NCBI GenBank assembly: GCA_030278955.1
Contig: JAOANR010000001.1
Location: 24,619,120-24,683,119, forward strand
DNA length: 64,000 nt
DNA from: Hygrophila difformis
Taxonomy: Eukaryota; Streptophyta; Magnoliopsida; Lamiales; Acanthaceae
Reading direction: 5' to 3'
The notes under the pieces are model-generated. The model saw only the letters and a list, made by a program, of their open reading frames with translations. It made no database searches and had not been told where the DNA came from. The position numbers and the translations under genes were made by a program. This document shows, one piece after another, positions 46,270 to 57,917 of the stretch; positions within the stretch are counted from its first letter, which is position 1, and every line of letters starts with the position of its first letter.

Positions 46270-48797
46270 TGTAACACCCCGGATTTGATTTCCCAGGCCA
46301 GGGCATTACCGCCACACTTTTCTAAACAAGACCCGACCCAAGTCGAGCTCATCTAGAAAAATGCTAAGGCTAAGTTGTATCAATTTCTCAAAACAATTTA
46401 AAAACCACTCAATCATGCCCGAACTAAAATCAGGGTATCTCATGCATCACAGTAATAATCAGTGCGGAAGCTAAAAACAAATAAAAACGAGGGCCAAACA
46501 TACGGCCAAAAGTCCAGTATCAAAGTCCAATGCAGAAATTTAAAACAACAGTAAAATGCGACAAGTCTTTATTTTGAGAATCCCATCCCAATGCGCCATC
46601 ACTTACTCTGCGAAAAATAGGAAATAACAATTTATCAGTACAAACGGTACTGCGTAAGTTAATGTATAGCATAACAAAATTTAAAGATTTAGAAGAATAA
46701 TAAAAAGTTGGGAATTTAATTTAACGAACGAGTAAAAATAATTTACGGGGATTTCTTTTTACACTATACCACACCAATGTTCATTTTGATCGAGGACATC
46801 CAAACATTACCCGCTTGGGCGCTTATGTCCACAAGCTGCCGGTATCGACGATCCAGGGCCTTAGCCGTTTTGGGATCAATTACCCGCTTGGGCACTTATG
46901 TCCACGAGCCGACGGTATCCACAATGTGAGAGTAGCGGACTCTATACAGACACACTCCGGAGCCCTAGGTAACCCCTACGGATACACCTAGGAGTATAGA
47001 CTCATACAATCACGCAACATAATAATATTTCATTGGCGCCGTTTTGGCCACCAAAAAGAGGGGGCGGCCCAACGAGCCCACGCCAAGTGCACTTACCCTC
47101 CAAATTGAACATCTAACTCGATCAAAACTCACAAAGTTTCAAAAGTCACATTTTAATCATTACAACATATATCTACATTTCCAGAATTCATAGGATTCAT
47201 CAAAGAGTAGCAATCGTCTCAAAAACTACCGAAACGTACGAAACCAAATTTCACCGGTAAGACTACACTGTGGCAGTTTCCAAAATCGTATTAGGAAATG
47301 TAGTAAAACTTTGTGAAAAAATCTGAAAATTTTACAGGTGCTAGGCGACATCAAAATAAACATTTTTCTCAGAAATAGGCCTTAGCAAATTCGGACTCTA
47401 GGTCACTCAAAAAAAATCATTTCAGAAACTTGTTTTCAAAGGGGTGCAAAAACCACTGTTCATCCGACCACAGCTTACTTAAAATTCCATATCAATTCGA
47501 AGGTTGTTCCAAAAATTCTGAAATTTAACAGGAGTAAACTAGACACATAGATGAGCAATTTTCATGAAGAAGTCGACCATCAAAAACGACCATAGCTAGG
47601 AGAAATAGGAACCACAAAACTGAACATGCTCGGAATTTAAATCTGTCACCACATGTAGCAGAAAATACCAGATTCGTTTTTGTCGACCAAATCAAGTCCA
47701 AAAATTATGAAAATTTACAGACATCATCTTTAAAGTATTAGGAACATTTTTCATTTAGACAAGTTCTTCCAAAAATGAACGGATCTAGGCGAGAAAAGCA
47801 CAACAAGAAAACCTACTCGGAAGAAACCCTAAAAGACAGATTTGGCACAAGATGGAATTCGAACCATATCTCCAAGAATACTCAACCAAACACTCTAAAA
47901 ATTGACATGCACATCATTAACTTACTTCTCAAGAGTATAGTGTCGAAAGCCTCTTTGGTTATACTCCCAAGTTCGTCCGGAACAGCCTCTCACCTCCAAG
48001 ATCTACCGAATGAATCCTAATTTGAGGTGTTTGGAGAAAAAACTTGATGTTAGGGCCTAGAATCCGAAATCTAAAACCAAGGAATCGAAGAGGAAACCTT
48101 CCTTACCACCCACCTACGTCTGAGAAATGCCAAAATCTCGTCCAAGAGGTCGCCTTCTCCGTCGAAAATGATCCAAGAATGCTTGCAACTTAGTGTTTTT
48201 GGAAGTTTGGAAGTGGGAGGGAGTTTTGGTGTTGATGGAGTGGATCTAGGGGTTGGGTATGTGGTAATATCAGTCCACAATACCCTCCACACTCCCCTAG
48301 ATCAGATCCCAAAATCATGGGTGAAAAAAATGGAGATGTTGGCCGATTCCCGACAAAAGCGCGGCTGCTACAGTAGCCCCGCGTGCTACAGTAGCCGCGT
48401 GCTACAGTAGCCGTGCTACAGTAATTTTTTTTTTTTTTTTTTTTTTTAAAATATTAAGATTCCTTCTCTACAAAAATAAAAATCATAATGTGGGAATTAT
48501 CCGTGATTGTTGGGACAATTCGATAAACTCGTTTCGAGTTGTTATCTTCCGATAAATAATAAATTCCGCTCTCTCGGAATTATTTCGGTTTTAATAATTT
48601 AAATCCAATTCTTTATTTTTGGATTTAAATTTTCGATGGCGATTTCTCGGGTATTACAGTCTACCCTCCTTAGAAATCAACTTCGTCCTCGAAGTTGGGT
48701 CGCACTTCGGAAAAATAATAATTGGCGCATAAATTAGTGAGGCTTGCAATTTAAAATTCTTACCTCAACTCGCGACGACTTTGCGCGGGGTGTCACA
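46270..48797 (-). repeat. Chromovirus 5' LTR
   Basis: 2,528 bp, essentially identical to 37990-40516. Transcription would run toward lower coordinates. Confidence 0.95.
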
Positions 48798-50240
48798 TTA
48801 ATTAAAGTAATAACTTGAATTAATAAAAATATAGGAAGAACCTTATATAATTGTAGGAATATCCTTATATAATTGTAATAGATATGTATAAATTATTTAA
48901 TAATAAATCATACTAATATAGAATGGTTTATTATATTAAAAAAAACATGTTCTGAAATTTAGTTTCCAGTTTATAATTTAATATTGTGTTTCCAAAATTT
49001 TCTTCATTGATCAATTCAAAAATCCATTGATTTTTCTTCCCGATTTTCTTTCCAATTCAAAAGTAATCTTATCCGATGATTCATCCACATTAATTAAAGT
49101 AATCGCTTGAATTATAAAAATATAGGAAGATCATTATATAATTGTAGGAAGATCCTTATATAATTGTAATTGGTATGTATAAATTAATTAATAATAAATC
49201 ATACTAATATAGAATGGTTTATTATATAAAATATACATATTCTAAAAATTAGTTTTCATTTTATAATTTAATATTGTGTTTTCGAAATTTTCTTCATTAA
49301 TCAATTCAAAAATCAATTGATTTTTCTTCCGGATTTTCTTCCCATTTCAAAAGTATCTTATCCGATAATTCCTCCACATTAATTAAAGTAGTCACTTGAA
49401 TTAATAAAAGTATAGGAAGAACCTTATATAATTGTAGGAATATCCTTATGTAATTGTAATAGATATATATAAATTAATTAATAATAAATCATACTAATAT
49501 GTTTATTATATAAAAAAAATACATATTCTAAAATTTAGTTTCGATTTTATAATTTAATATTGTGTTTCCAAAAATTTCTTCACTGATCAATCCAAAAGTC
49601 CATTGATTTTTATTCCCGATTTTCTTCCCAATTCAAAAGTAATCTTATCAGATGATTCATCCATATTAATTAAAGTAATCACTTGAATTAGTAGAAATAT
49701 AGGAAGATCCTTATATAATTGTAGGAAGATCCTTATATAATTGTAATAGATATGTATAAATTAATTAATAAATCATACTAATATTGAATGGTTTATTTTA
49801 AAAAATACATTATAAGATTTAGTTTCCATTTTATAATTTAGTATTGTGTTTTCAAAATACAAAAAAAATTATATGGAAAGATTTAGTTACCAATACAAAT
49901 AAAAATCTTATTATAAACAAATTATAATAAGATCCTTATTGAATTGTAATAAATATGTATAAATTAATAAATTATTCTAATGATATTTAAATGTTATATA
50001 TAGAAGAGATTTTTGGGAGGGAAATTAAACATAAGAGATTTACATTTAATGTGAAACAATCATTGGAGGGATTAATTGAGAATATAATTAATTTACCATT
50101 TTGGAATTAGTGACTAAAAATTGAGGACAACTAAATTACATTAATTATCGATTATTTAAGGGATAATTTATTAATATCAATTGATTAAAAGAGAATATAA
50201 ATAATTTACTTTTTTGGGGAATGATTTCAATATGAATTCA
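48798..50240. repeat. AT-rich tandem array, right part
   Basis: Continues the array interrupted by the chromovirus. The anchor returns at about 48987, 49271 and 49561 (284 and 290 bp apart), all short units. The end portion (about 50070-50230) resembles the part of the long unit reading TTTGGAATTA..ACTAAAAATT. Confidence 0.8.
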
Positions 50241-50339
50241 ATAATATGGAAAATGAGTATATTTTCATTAGTTCATTTCAAATAAAAAACTTATCTTACA
50301 CAAAATATAGATTTTGCTGGGCATTGTGTTAAACTTGTA

Positions 50340-50530
50340 TACATTTCTCAGTTGAATGAAATATAAAAGATTGCGAGAAACAAATGGATAAAAACGAGTT
50401 GGACAAAATTTCAGACTATATTTTATTGAATGAAACACCAAAAATTGTGAGAAACAAATGGATAAAAATGATATAGACAAATTTCAGACTATCTCTTATT
50501 GAATGAAACACAAAAGATTGTGAGAATCTA
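50340..50530. repeat. About 85-bp tandem repeat, two to three copies
   Basis: The unit GAATGAAA..AAAATTGTGAGAAACAAATGG, then AAATTTCAGACTAT, is repeated from about 50354, 50439 and 50504 (last one partial). Confidence 0.65.
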
Positions 50531-50730
50531 ATGCTACAACAACTAAATTCATCCAATTATTTACACTTGGTGGAACAAATCTCTCAACAAAAACAATAGC
50601 CAAATAAATCTTTCCCTAAAAGATGAAGTGAAATGGGAAGTCGCCTTTCCCCAAAAGATGAAGTGAAATGGGAAGTCACCGATTATTTGACATAGAAAAA
50701 GATGTCGCAACAATTGATGTATTCTTGTAT

Positions 50731-51185
50731 GGTTATGAATAATCCTTATCTCTTCATCCCTTCAAAATGCTCTTTGTCATTTGAGTTTGTACTCTCGTTT
50801 TCCCAATAACTGTCACCAAAACAACAACAAAAGAGAACAAAAATATTAGCAAAATAGGGAGAAATAAACATGAATTTGAATAATAAAAGATAGAAAATGG
50901 TGAGGAGATGTATTTGTTAAATGGAACATTGAGAGAAATGTTAAATGAAGATGTAAGGTTATGAATAATCATTATCTCTTCATCCCTTCAAAATGCTCTT
51001 CGTCATTTGAGTTTGTACTCTCGTTTTTCCAATAACTGTCACCAAAACAACAATAAAAGAGAACAAAAATATTAGCAAAATAGGGAGAAATAAACATGAA
51101 TTTGAATAATAAAATATAGAAAATGGTGAGAAGATGTATTTGTTAAATGGAACATTGAGAGAAATGTTAAATGAAGATGTAAGGA
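50731..51185. repeat. 226-bp tandem duplication
   Basis: The unit starting GGTTATGAATAATC at 50731 recurs at 50957 with only a few differences over about 225 bp (for example CCTTATC / CATTATC). A shorter duplication (GATGAAGTGAAATGGGAAGTC) lies just upstream at 50620-50690. Confidence 0.85.
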
Positions 51186-51189
51186 TATG

Positions 51190-51450
51190 ATTTTGAGGGG
51201 ATTATAATACACACATATTTATAGGAGAATGAGATAAATGAGATATAGGGATTGTTGGAGCACGGTCCGGGGCAATTTTGTAATAATCAGCGAGGTGGAG
51301 CACGGTTCAGTGGCAGTGCGGTAAATAATTCAGTGTGTGTGAGAGAGTGTTAAAAAGTGGTTTTTGTGAGGGGGAAAATTTTGGGCGTGAATGTGTGTGT
51401 GTGTGTTAGACTATTTTGTTTTAGATTATATATAGATATAGAGATAGATA
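51190..51450 (-). mobile_element. Possible Helitron-like 5' end
   Basis: The minus strand near 51440 reads TCTATATCTATATATAATC followed by CACACACACACATTCACGCCC. A TC start with a TATA-rich beginning is typical of plant Helitron 5' ends. The next 200 bp resemble 34270-34470, which directly abuts the CTAG end at 34471. Confidence 0.35.
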
Positions 51451-51652
51451 TTATATTTAGAATTGTCATTTATGCCCTTACTTTTGTGGGAAATGAGTGT
51501 TAGCTTGTAGAGGAAGGAAGATACGGGTGGAGTGCAGAAAGTTTTTGCGGGGACCTTGGGAGAGCTACAGAAATAGCCCAGAATGTTTTCGATTGTCGCG
51601 TTTCTTTTGCGGTGAGTTCAGTTGAGTGTGGAGACAGTGAGAATTTATAGCA

Positions 51653-54597
51653 ATGGTTTCGAGAATGGATGAGATTGGGGAGAGTTCTAATTGCGTGGAG
51701 ACAACCCTTGTGGGGTTTTGCAGGTTTGGGGAAGAGATGATCTCATTGTCGGTGAGAAAATATACAACCTTCTAGGGGAGAAGGGCGCTGATGTGAATGG
51801 GCATGTAATATACTACGAAGATCCGGTGAAGAAATTTTCAATTGCCCTAACCAACGATGAGGACATGGGACACATGTTCCTTGTTCATGAGTTGCTGAAG
51901 AAGATGATTTGTAGAATGGAGGCAAGGAAAAATGATAAAGAGAAGCAGAAAAGAATAAGGTAAGCGATCAACAGGGCTAAGAATTTTGTTTTGAGGTCTT
52001 TTATTTTGGAATTGGAGGTGGGTGATACATGGGTAGCGAGGAGAATGTCATGTCTGTTTGTTATTGGAATTCTTAATCGGGATATGGAAATGCTCTGCGA
52101 AATGGTATTATATTGATGTTGTATGACATGTGTGTTTGCAATAATAACCCCAATACTTGTAGGCTCGTATGTGATGATTTTGTAGAGCTGGGAAGGAAAA
52201 AAAAACAGTATGTTGAATGGCTTGAGAAAAGCATTTTACTGCACCATGGAATTGTAAAACCACACTTATGAACATATGTACTAGATCGTTCTGTGATTGT
52301 GACTATTTTGCTCTCGGAAATAACGGTAATGCAGTGATGTATATTTTACGTAGCTCCAAAAATTCGTTTGCATAAGATGTAATGGCCAGTTCGAATATTG
52401 TATTTTAATTTTTTTTTTATGTTTGTGGAAAACAGTGATTATAGTGAGAATAGAACCGAGAATGAGGGCAGTGAGGAAAGAAGACTACAAGTAATAGAGA
52501 GTACGCCCATAGCCACATTGGTGTGGTCAATTGGTGTGGTCAAGGGCTATTCGTGGGGAAGGACAAGAGTTCGACGATGCGGATCACTTTAGACGGGTGC
52601 TTAAGAATTACTGCATATCCCAGAAAAGAATATTTAAGTATGAAAGGAATGACAGAACGAAGATAAAAAGCCATATGTCTTGTGGTTGGATGTGGGTGGA
52701 GCGTGTATGCATCCTATCATAAAGTAGATATGTCGTTTTGCATTAGACGGTGCAACTTGCAGCACGGGTGTGGGTTGGATAGTTTAAGGAGTAGGGATTA
52801 TCCGCAAGCGGATGCACGTTGGGTTGCCACGCAGATAAGGGAGAAGGTACGGGATGACCCAAGCTATCGGCTGAAGCAAGCGCAGGCATACATAAAAGGT
52901 TTATTTGGTATAGAAATAAACTATCACAAAGCATGGAATGGTCGCGAGATTGCGCTGCGTGAAATTCATGGTGGTGATTACAGTTCATTTGACAAGTGGA
53001 GATGGTATTGTGATGTGGTGAACAGTACGAATCCTGGTAATTGCAGACTTGGAGATTAGTGAAACAACTATGCAATTAAAAAAGAGTGTTCATTTGTTTT
53101 GGAGCTTGCTTGGTGGGATTTGTCCGAGGGTGCAGGCTGATACTGTTTTGGGACGGATCGCACATCAAAAATAAGTGGAAGGGTCATATGTTAAATGCAG
53201 TGACAATGGATGCAGATGGTGGACTCCTAACACTTGCGTATGCAGGTATGTTAATTGTAATTGTATTGGATATATATGTGTGTTCGTTATGCTATGTAAC
53301 AATTATGGTTAGTAATGTTGAATGCGTTGTTTGTAGTTGTGGATTTGGAGAATGATGCTAACTGGGACTGGTTTTGTAAGAAATTGAAAATGAGGTTGTT
53401 GAGCGAGACGGGAAGTGATGTCTGGGAGAGATTTACCATTTTCAGTGATAGGAATTCTAGTATGATGAAATCCATCCCAGAAGTGTTTCAAAGATGCCAA
53501 CAAGCCATATGCCTCCGACATTTGGTTGAGAACTTTAAGAAGCATGTACGAGGTATATATGAGGCAATATTTAGTATAATCAGATTGATGTGTGGTGTTC
53601 TGGTGGGCGAATGTTGTATGTGGGAAATTGTTATTGTTAGTTTATATAGATAGCACAACAGAAAATGTTTGGTCGACTAATGTTTTTTATTGGAATGATT
53701 GTGAATTGTATGTAATTGTATGTAGGTGTTGAAGAAGTATAGGTACAGGCATTCGAGGGTATGGGAGAGTATGTTGAAGAAGACAGCTTATGCAGAGACT
53801 TTTGAGGAATTTGAGCGGGTGATGAATGACATGGTAACCAAGATACCAGCTGCCGGACCGTATCTCGCACAGTCGGGGCCGAAGCTATGGGCAAACGCTC
53901 TTTTTGAAGGTTGTAGATGGGGAGTCATAAACAATAATTTAGCCGAGAGTTGGAATTCGTGGGTCAGAGAAGTTTGTGACTTGCCGCCACATGGAATGTT
54001 TGATACTATCCGTAAGCAAATGATGAGAATGATGAACGAGAAAAGAGAGAAATCAATCGACCTGAGCGGTGAAATATGTCCAGAACTGGAGAAAGTGTTA
54101 CGTGGTAATTATGAGGGTGCTCGCACTGTGGCCTTAATTCGGGCGTCAGCAGGTGTATTCGAAGTGCAAGATATGGAGAAGACAATGTCTGTGAATGTGG
54201 ATGAGATGACATGCACATGTCGACGCTAGCAAGTGTATAGGTTGCCTTGCAAGCATGCATGCGCTTGTTTGGATAGTTTGAATAGAAGCGTTTACGACTA
54301 CTGAGATCCATGTTATCGTGTGCAGGCATACCATCTTACATACCCCGGCTTGTTGTTTCCCATTCCCCAAGAGAATGCGGACACAAATGGTAATATTGAA
54401 GATCCAAACTTCGTTCACCCTCCTAATGTGCGCAGACAACCAGGGCGAAGGAAGAAGAAGAGGATTCCATCTCAGGTACCGTGAAGTAGTGTGCAGTGTG
54501 GCAATTGTTCGAATGAAGGGCATAACTGCCGGACATGCAAGGAGCCGCATAGGTACCAAGGCAAATCGGGCACTGCAGCCACTGAAGTAGGAATTTG
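51653..54597 (+). pseudogene. Mutator-like (MULE) transposase, decayed
   Basis: Spliced coding fragments in MuDR-transposase order. An N-terminal exon ends at 51960 (donor GTAAGC); the next begins at about 52436 after ACAG. A 13-bp tandem duplication at about 52518-52543 and an extra A near 52665 shift the frame. The N-terminal finger (GCGWSVYAS) and a catalytic domain with FWDGSHIKNKWKG (first D), FSDRNSSM (second D) and NNLAESWN (E) are recognisable. Introns are about 53246-53336 and 53553-53725. A SWIM finger MTCTCRR ... LPCKHAC is cut by TAG at 54227-54229, where Trp is expected, and a later TGA precedes a CX2CX4HX4C knuckle. The protein cannot be made whole. It faces the Ulp1-like gene at 57.9-61.06 kb. 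Confidence 0.88.
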
Positions 54598-54599
54598 AT

Positions 54600-56577
54600 G
54601 ATTAGTGGTTTATTGGTGACTGACATTTTGTTAAGGAAGTGATTATGTGTACTGTTGGGTTGCTGTTTTTGTTATTTCTTTTGGGCAAGTATCACCTCTA
54701 TGAGGGTATATAATCTGTGCTGGACAGATAAACTTGCATACGTCAGACCAAAGTATTTATAATTGACTGGTACCCCGTTATACGTCTGGTAGAGTCTTTT
54801 ATAATTGAATACCAATTATGTATTTGGTATGTTTGCTTTCATAGACACATGAATTCAACGATGGATAAATAAGTTTGGTTTTCTCGGTTCAATGGGCCTA
54901 ATTTAAATTTGCTATAGGCCTAATTTAAATTTGCTTCATAGACACATGAATACCAATTGTGTATTTGTTGCTTTGGATGGATAACAATATCACCCTCCAA
55001 ATGGGGAATTAATTGGGCCTAATTGTAAAGTGTTTGGGCTGACGTTTATATCCATTATACTTTGCCTCATAGATATAATAATTGTGTAGGCCCAGTTCTC
55101 ATTGCGTCGGTTCAACTTGCATATGTCGCACAAAGATATTTATAATTGAATGATTATTGGGTACACATCTGGTAGGGACTGTCATAATTGTTGTTGTGTC
55201 CGGTATTTGTGCGTGAATATTTTTTGGTGGGGAAATGGACGGTGTGGGAAATCGACGGCCTGGAGAAGGCTATGCTATTATGAGAGTAGATAATGGTATT
55301 ATATTCCATTGTAATGGTAAGGAATGCGTTTTTCACCATCGACACTAATTCCTTTGCTTCCACAAGGAGGCTACTGAAATAAGGCCCAATTGGGGCAACA
55401 TTTGGTACGCGATAAGTTAAATATATGTTATAATCGACGAGCAAAGTGTTATGCGATATACTCTAAAAAAATTTATCATTTTTAGGGTATGGTTGGGGAT
55501 TCTCGTACATTGTTCGTCATTCTCTCTCCTTACCTAAGTAGAAAAATGCATTCGTCATAGTCCGAAGCAGCAATGATGTTTGCGTTTTAATTCATTTATG
55601 TAAAAGATATGCATGGGATGCATCCGGTGGGGGTTACATGAGATGATTAAACACATGAACTCATCATAAGAATAAAGGATTTGATGAGAAGGAATTACTG
55701 GGACGAAAAGCAAAACCTAAAGTTATAGTTTATAAAGGAATTATGTAGGAATGATAATGTGTGCTGTATGATGGAGTTCCACTGACTGAGATAGGATATG
55801 AGTCGAAAATAATTAGGGTTGAGATGAAGCATTATATAGGATGGATAAAGTTTCCCAATTGATTTAAAGACAGGTATGCCTTCATAAGAATATGTTACAA
55901 TGAACTATCAAACTGTTATGTGCATTAGTCCACCTTGCCATGTGTGTTAATTGTAAGTTCCAATTAATCATAGTGTCCATTGTATTGGCTTAGTTCATCC
56001 TTGTGAATGAGATCTATGGTTCAACCAAACTAATATTTGAATTTTTTTATCCTCATAATTTCATTTTAATTGTTCTTAAAAGTAGAAGGAGAAATTGAAA
56101 GTTAAAAATCGACAAATCCTAAATCCTAAACCCATTACTTTTTAAAAGGTTAAGTGATTTTGGAATAAAAATACAAATATATCCTCATTTACTCACCATT
56201 CAACAAAAATCATTTTTTCATACTTAAGTGCTAAATCATTCTTCTTTTACTACCGGCCTCTCCTATTTTCATCACCCAAAACAATTCAAAGTCTGTTATA
56301 TGGGAAAGACCCTATATGGCATAATAAAAATGAATGCTAGTATTTCATAGAAATGTTTAAACGTCCTTATATGACATTAAGGGCAGATTATTGTAACTTT
56401 TCTGTTAATTAAATTTCAAATACTCCTATAAGCTAATATTGCTTCACTAAGTGTTCTAATATGTTAATGTAAAATTTGGATCCCCCCATTTTGAAAGGGG
56501 TTTACCGTAATTATGGTATGATAGACTAGTCTAATTTTTCCACCATCATTGTGTTTCCATTGTACACTTAATATTTT
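54600..56577. other. Gene-free region between the MULE transposase and the next ORF
   Basis: No coding motifs. Small local repeats: CCTAATTTAAATTTGCT twice (54898-54935) with CATAGACACATGAA near 54840 and 54938. Otherwise AT-rich. Confidence 0.4.
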
Positions 56578-56829
56578 TTGTTTGGCGGGAACTACTGGTG
56601 TTCTGCAAAATTTGTACAATGCAGTGTGTACACAACCCCCTATGCACTTCTCAAACCATTTTTTCTTCCGGCTATGACTACCATCACATCACACACACCC
56701 CCTTCATCGCAGCCTATAATTACCCCCCCCCCCCCCACTTTCTCAATTACTTCTTCCCCAATTCTAACCCCATTCCCATCAATTTCCTTTTTTCTTCCCC
56801 ATCAAAAATCCCTCCCCAACCTCCTCCCA

Positions 56830-57159
56830 ATGGCTCGCCGCCGCATGAAAGTTCGGTGCCCTGAGTGTGGCCATGAGTTCGACCTCACCCAGCCCACTGC
56901 CCGATCATCCAAACGTAAGGAGGCAATGGTCGTTGTCAACGTCGGTGGCGCGAATCTGACCCTTCGGGTGAGGGGAAACCAGGGCGCATGTCGGAGGTTG
57001 AAGAAGATATGCCACGGCGTTGTGGTGGTGCACGTCCCGGTGCTGCTCCTCTGGCATTTTGTCGGTCCGTCGGCGTCCTCCAAGCTATCCGAGACCGAGA
57101 TGAAGGTGAAGGGCTTTGTTGGTTGGTTTGAGGGCAAGTTAAAAAATCATGCTAAATAA
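56830..57159 (+). CDS. Hypothetical 109-aa ORF with CPECGHEF motif
   Basis: The frame is open from 56578; I prefer the internal ATG at 56830 (MARRRMKVRCPECG) because the upstream part is Pro/Ser/Thr-rich low complexity and includes a run of about 16 C at 56726. The product has one CxxC zinc-ribbon half (CPECGHEFDL), then basic and hydrophobic stretches, with a WFEGKLKNHAK end. GC content is clearly higher than around it, which suggests a real or captured coding piece. It lies between the MULE transposase and the Ulp1-like gene, so it may be host sequence captured by the element. Function unknown. Confidence 0.35.
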   Translation: MARRRMKVRCPECGHEFDLTQPTARSSKRKEAMVVVNVGGANLTLRVRGNQGACRRLKKICHGVVVVHVPVLLLWHFVGPSASSKLSETEMKVKGFVGWFEGKLKNHAK

Positions 57160-57917
57160 GCTTCGTGTTCTTCCTTAGTACTGACCCAGAATGGATGTTT
57201 TGTGTTTTCGTGCTAATTTCAGTGTCTAATCGTCTGTGTATATGTCATTAGTCTCACCTGTTGATGGTGTTTTGCTATCACCTTTTGCAATGTGGGTTTG
57301 GATTAGTGTTCCTTTATGCTTAACTATTCTGGAGTTTTCTGATTTGGGTAAGTGTGGGATTCTAATTCCCTTATGCTTGACTGTGTTGGAGTTGTCTGAT
57401 TTGGGTAAGTGTTAATGCGTATAATCGTGAATGTCGTAGTCCCTAAGTAATGTTGGATCTTAATTGTGGAATGGAATGTGTTGTTTGAATTTGGATGTTT
57501 GTTCGTGTTGGTCGATTTTTGAGAATTTTGTTAAAATCAGTGCCCTAGCTATTTCGATTGGGGCGTTGTTTAAACACATTAGGACCATTGTTGGAATCCC
57601 ATTTCAAGACATATGGAATTATTACTAATGTGAACACGATCATAGCAATTTTGACTCTATGGCAAAGTTTTGGCAGCAGATTAATCGTACTAGTAATACA
57701 TGTCTCATATGAAGGAGCACATAAAATCCACATGCATTTAAATTTGCTTCACAAACAAAAGATAACAAGTGATTCCCTTACATGACACAAACACCTCAAG
57801 ACACATAGGAGTCCCTGCAGGATCATGCTCCTGAATTTAACTCTACATGCTACTAAGCCTATTACACTCATTGCGTGGGTCTTCCAAGAATTTCAGGGCC
57901 ACACAGGCTCGATAACC
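57160..57917. other. Gene-free spacer
   Basis: Holds a short duplication (GACTGTGTTGGAGTTGTCTGATTTGGGTAAGTGT resembles the segment just upstream, 57325-57410). Otherwise no features seen. Presumably contains the 3' ends of the facing genes. Confidence 0.35.

Larger units (their letters stand above)
37990..48797 (-). mobile_element. Ty3/gypsy chromovirus (Tekay/Del-like), apparently intact and very young
   Basis: Two LTRs of about 2.53 kb (TGTAACACC...GTGTCACA on the plus strand) with a perfect 5-bp target duplication TTAAT at 37985-37989 and 48798-48802. On the minus strand, order is LTR, primer site, extra ORF, gag-pol, polypurine tract, LTR. Order RT-RNase H-integrase, a GPY/F module and a C-terminal chromodomain-like segment place it among chromoviruses; long LTRs suggest the Tekay/Del clade. 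It inserted into the tandem array. Confidence 0.96.

Noticed and set aside
56722..56740. Poly-C run as a telomere or regulatory element
   Set aside because: A single homopolymer without repeat structure; likely slippage and possibly an assembly length error.
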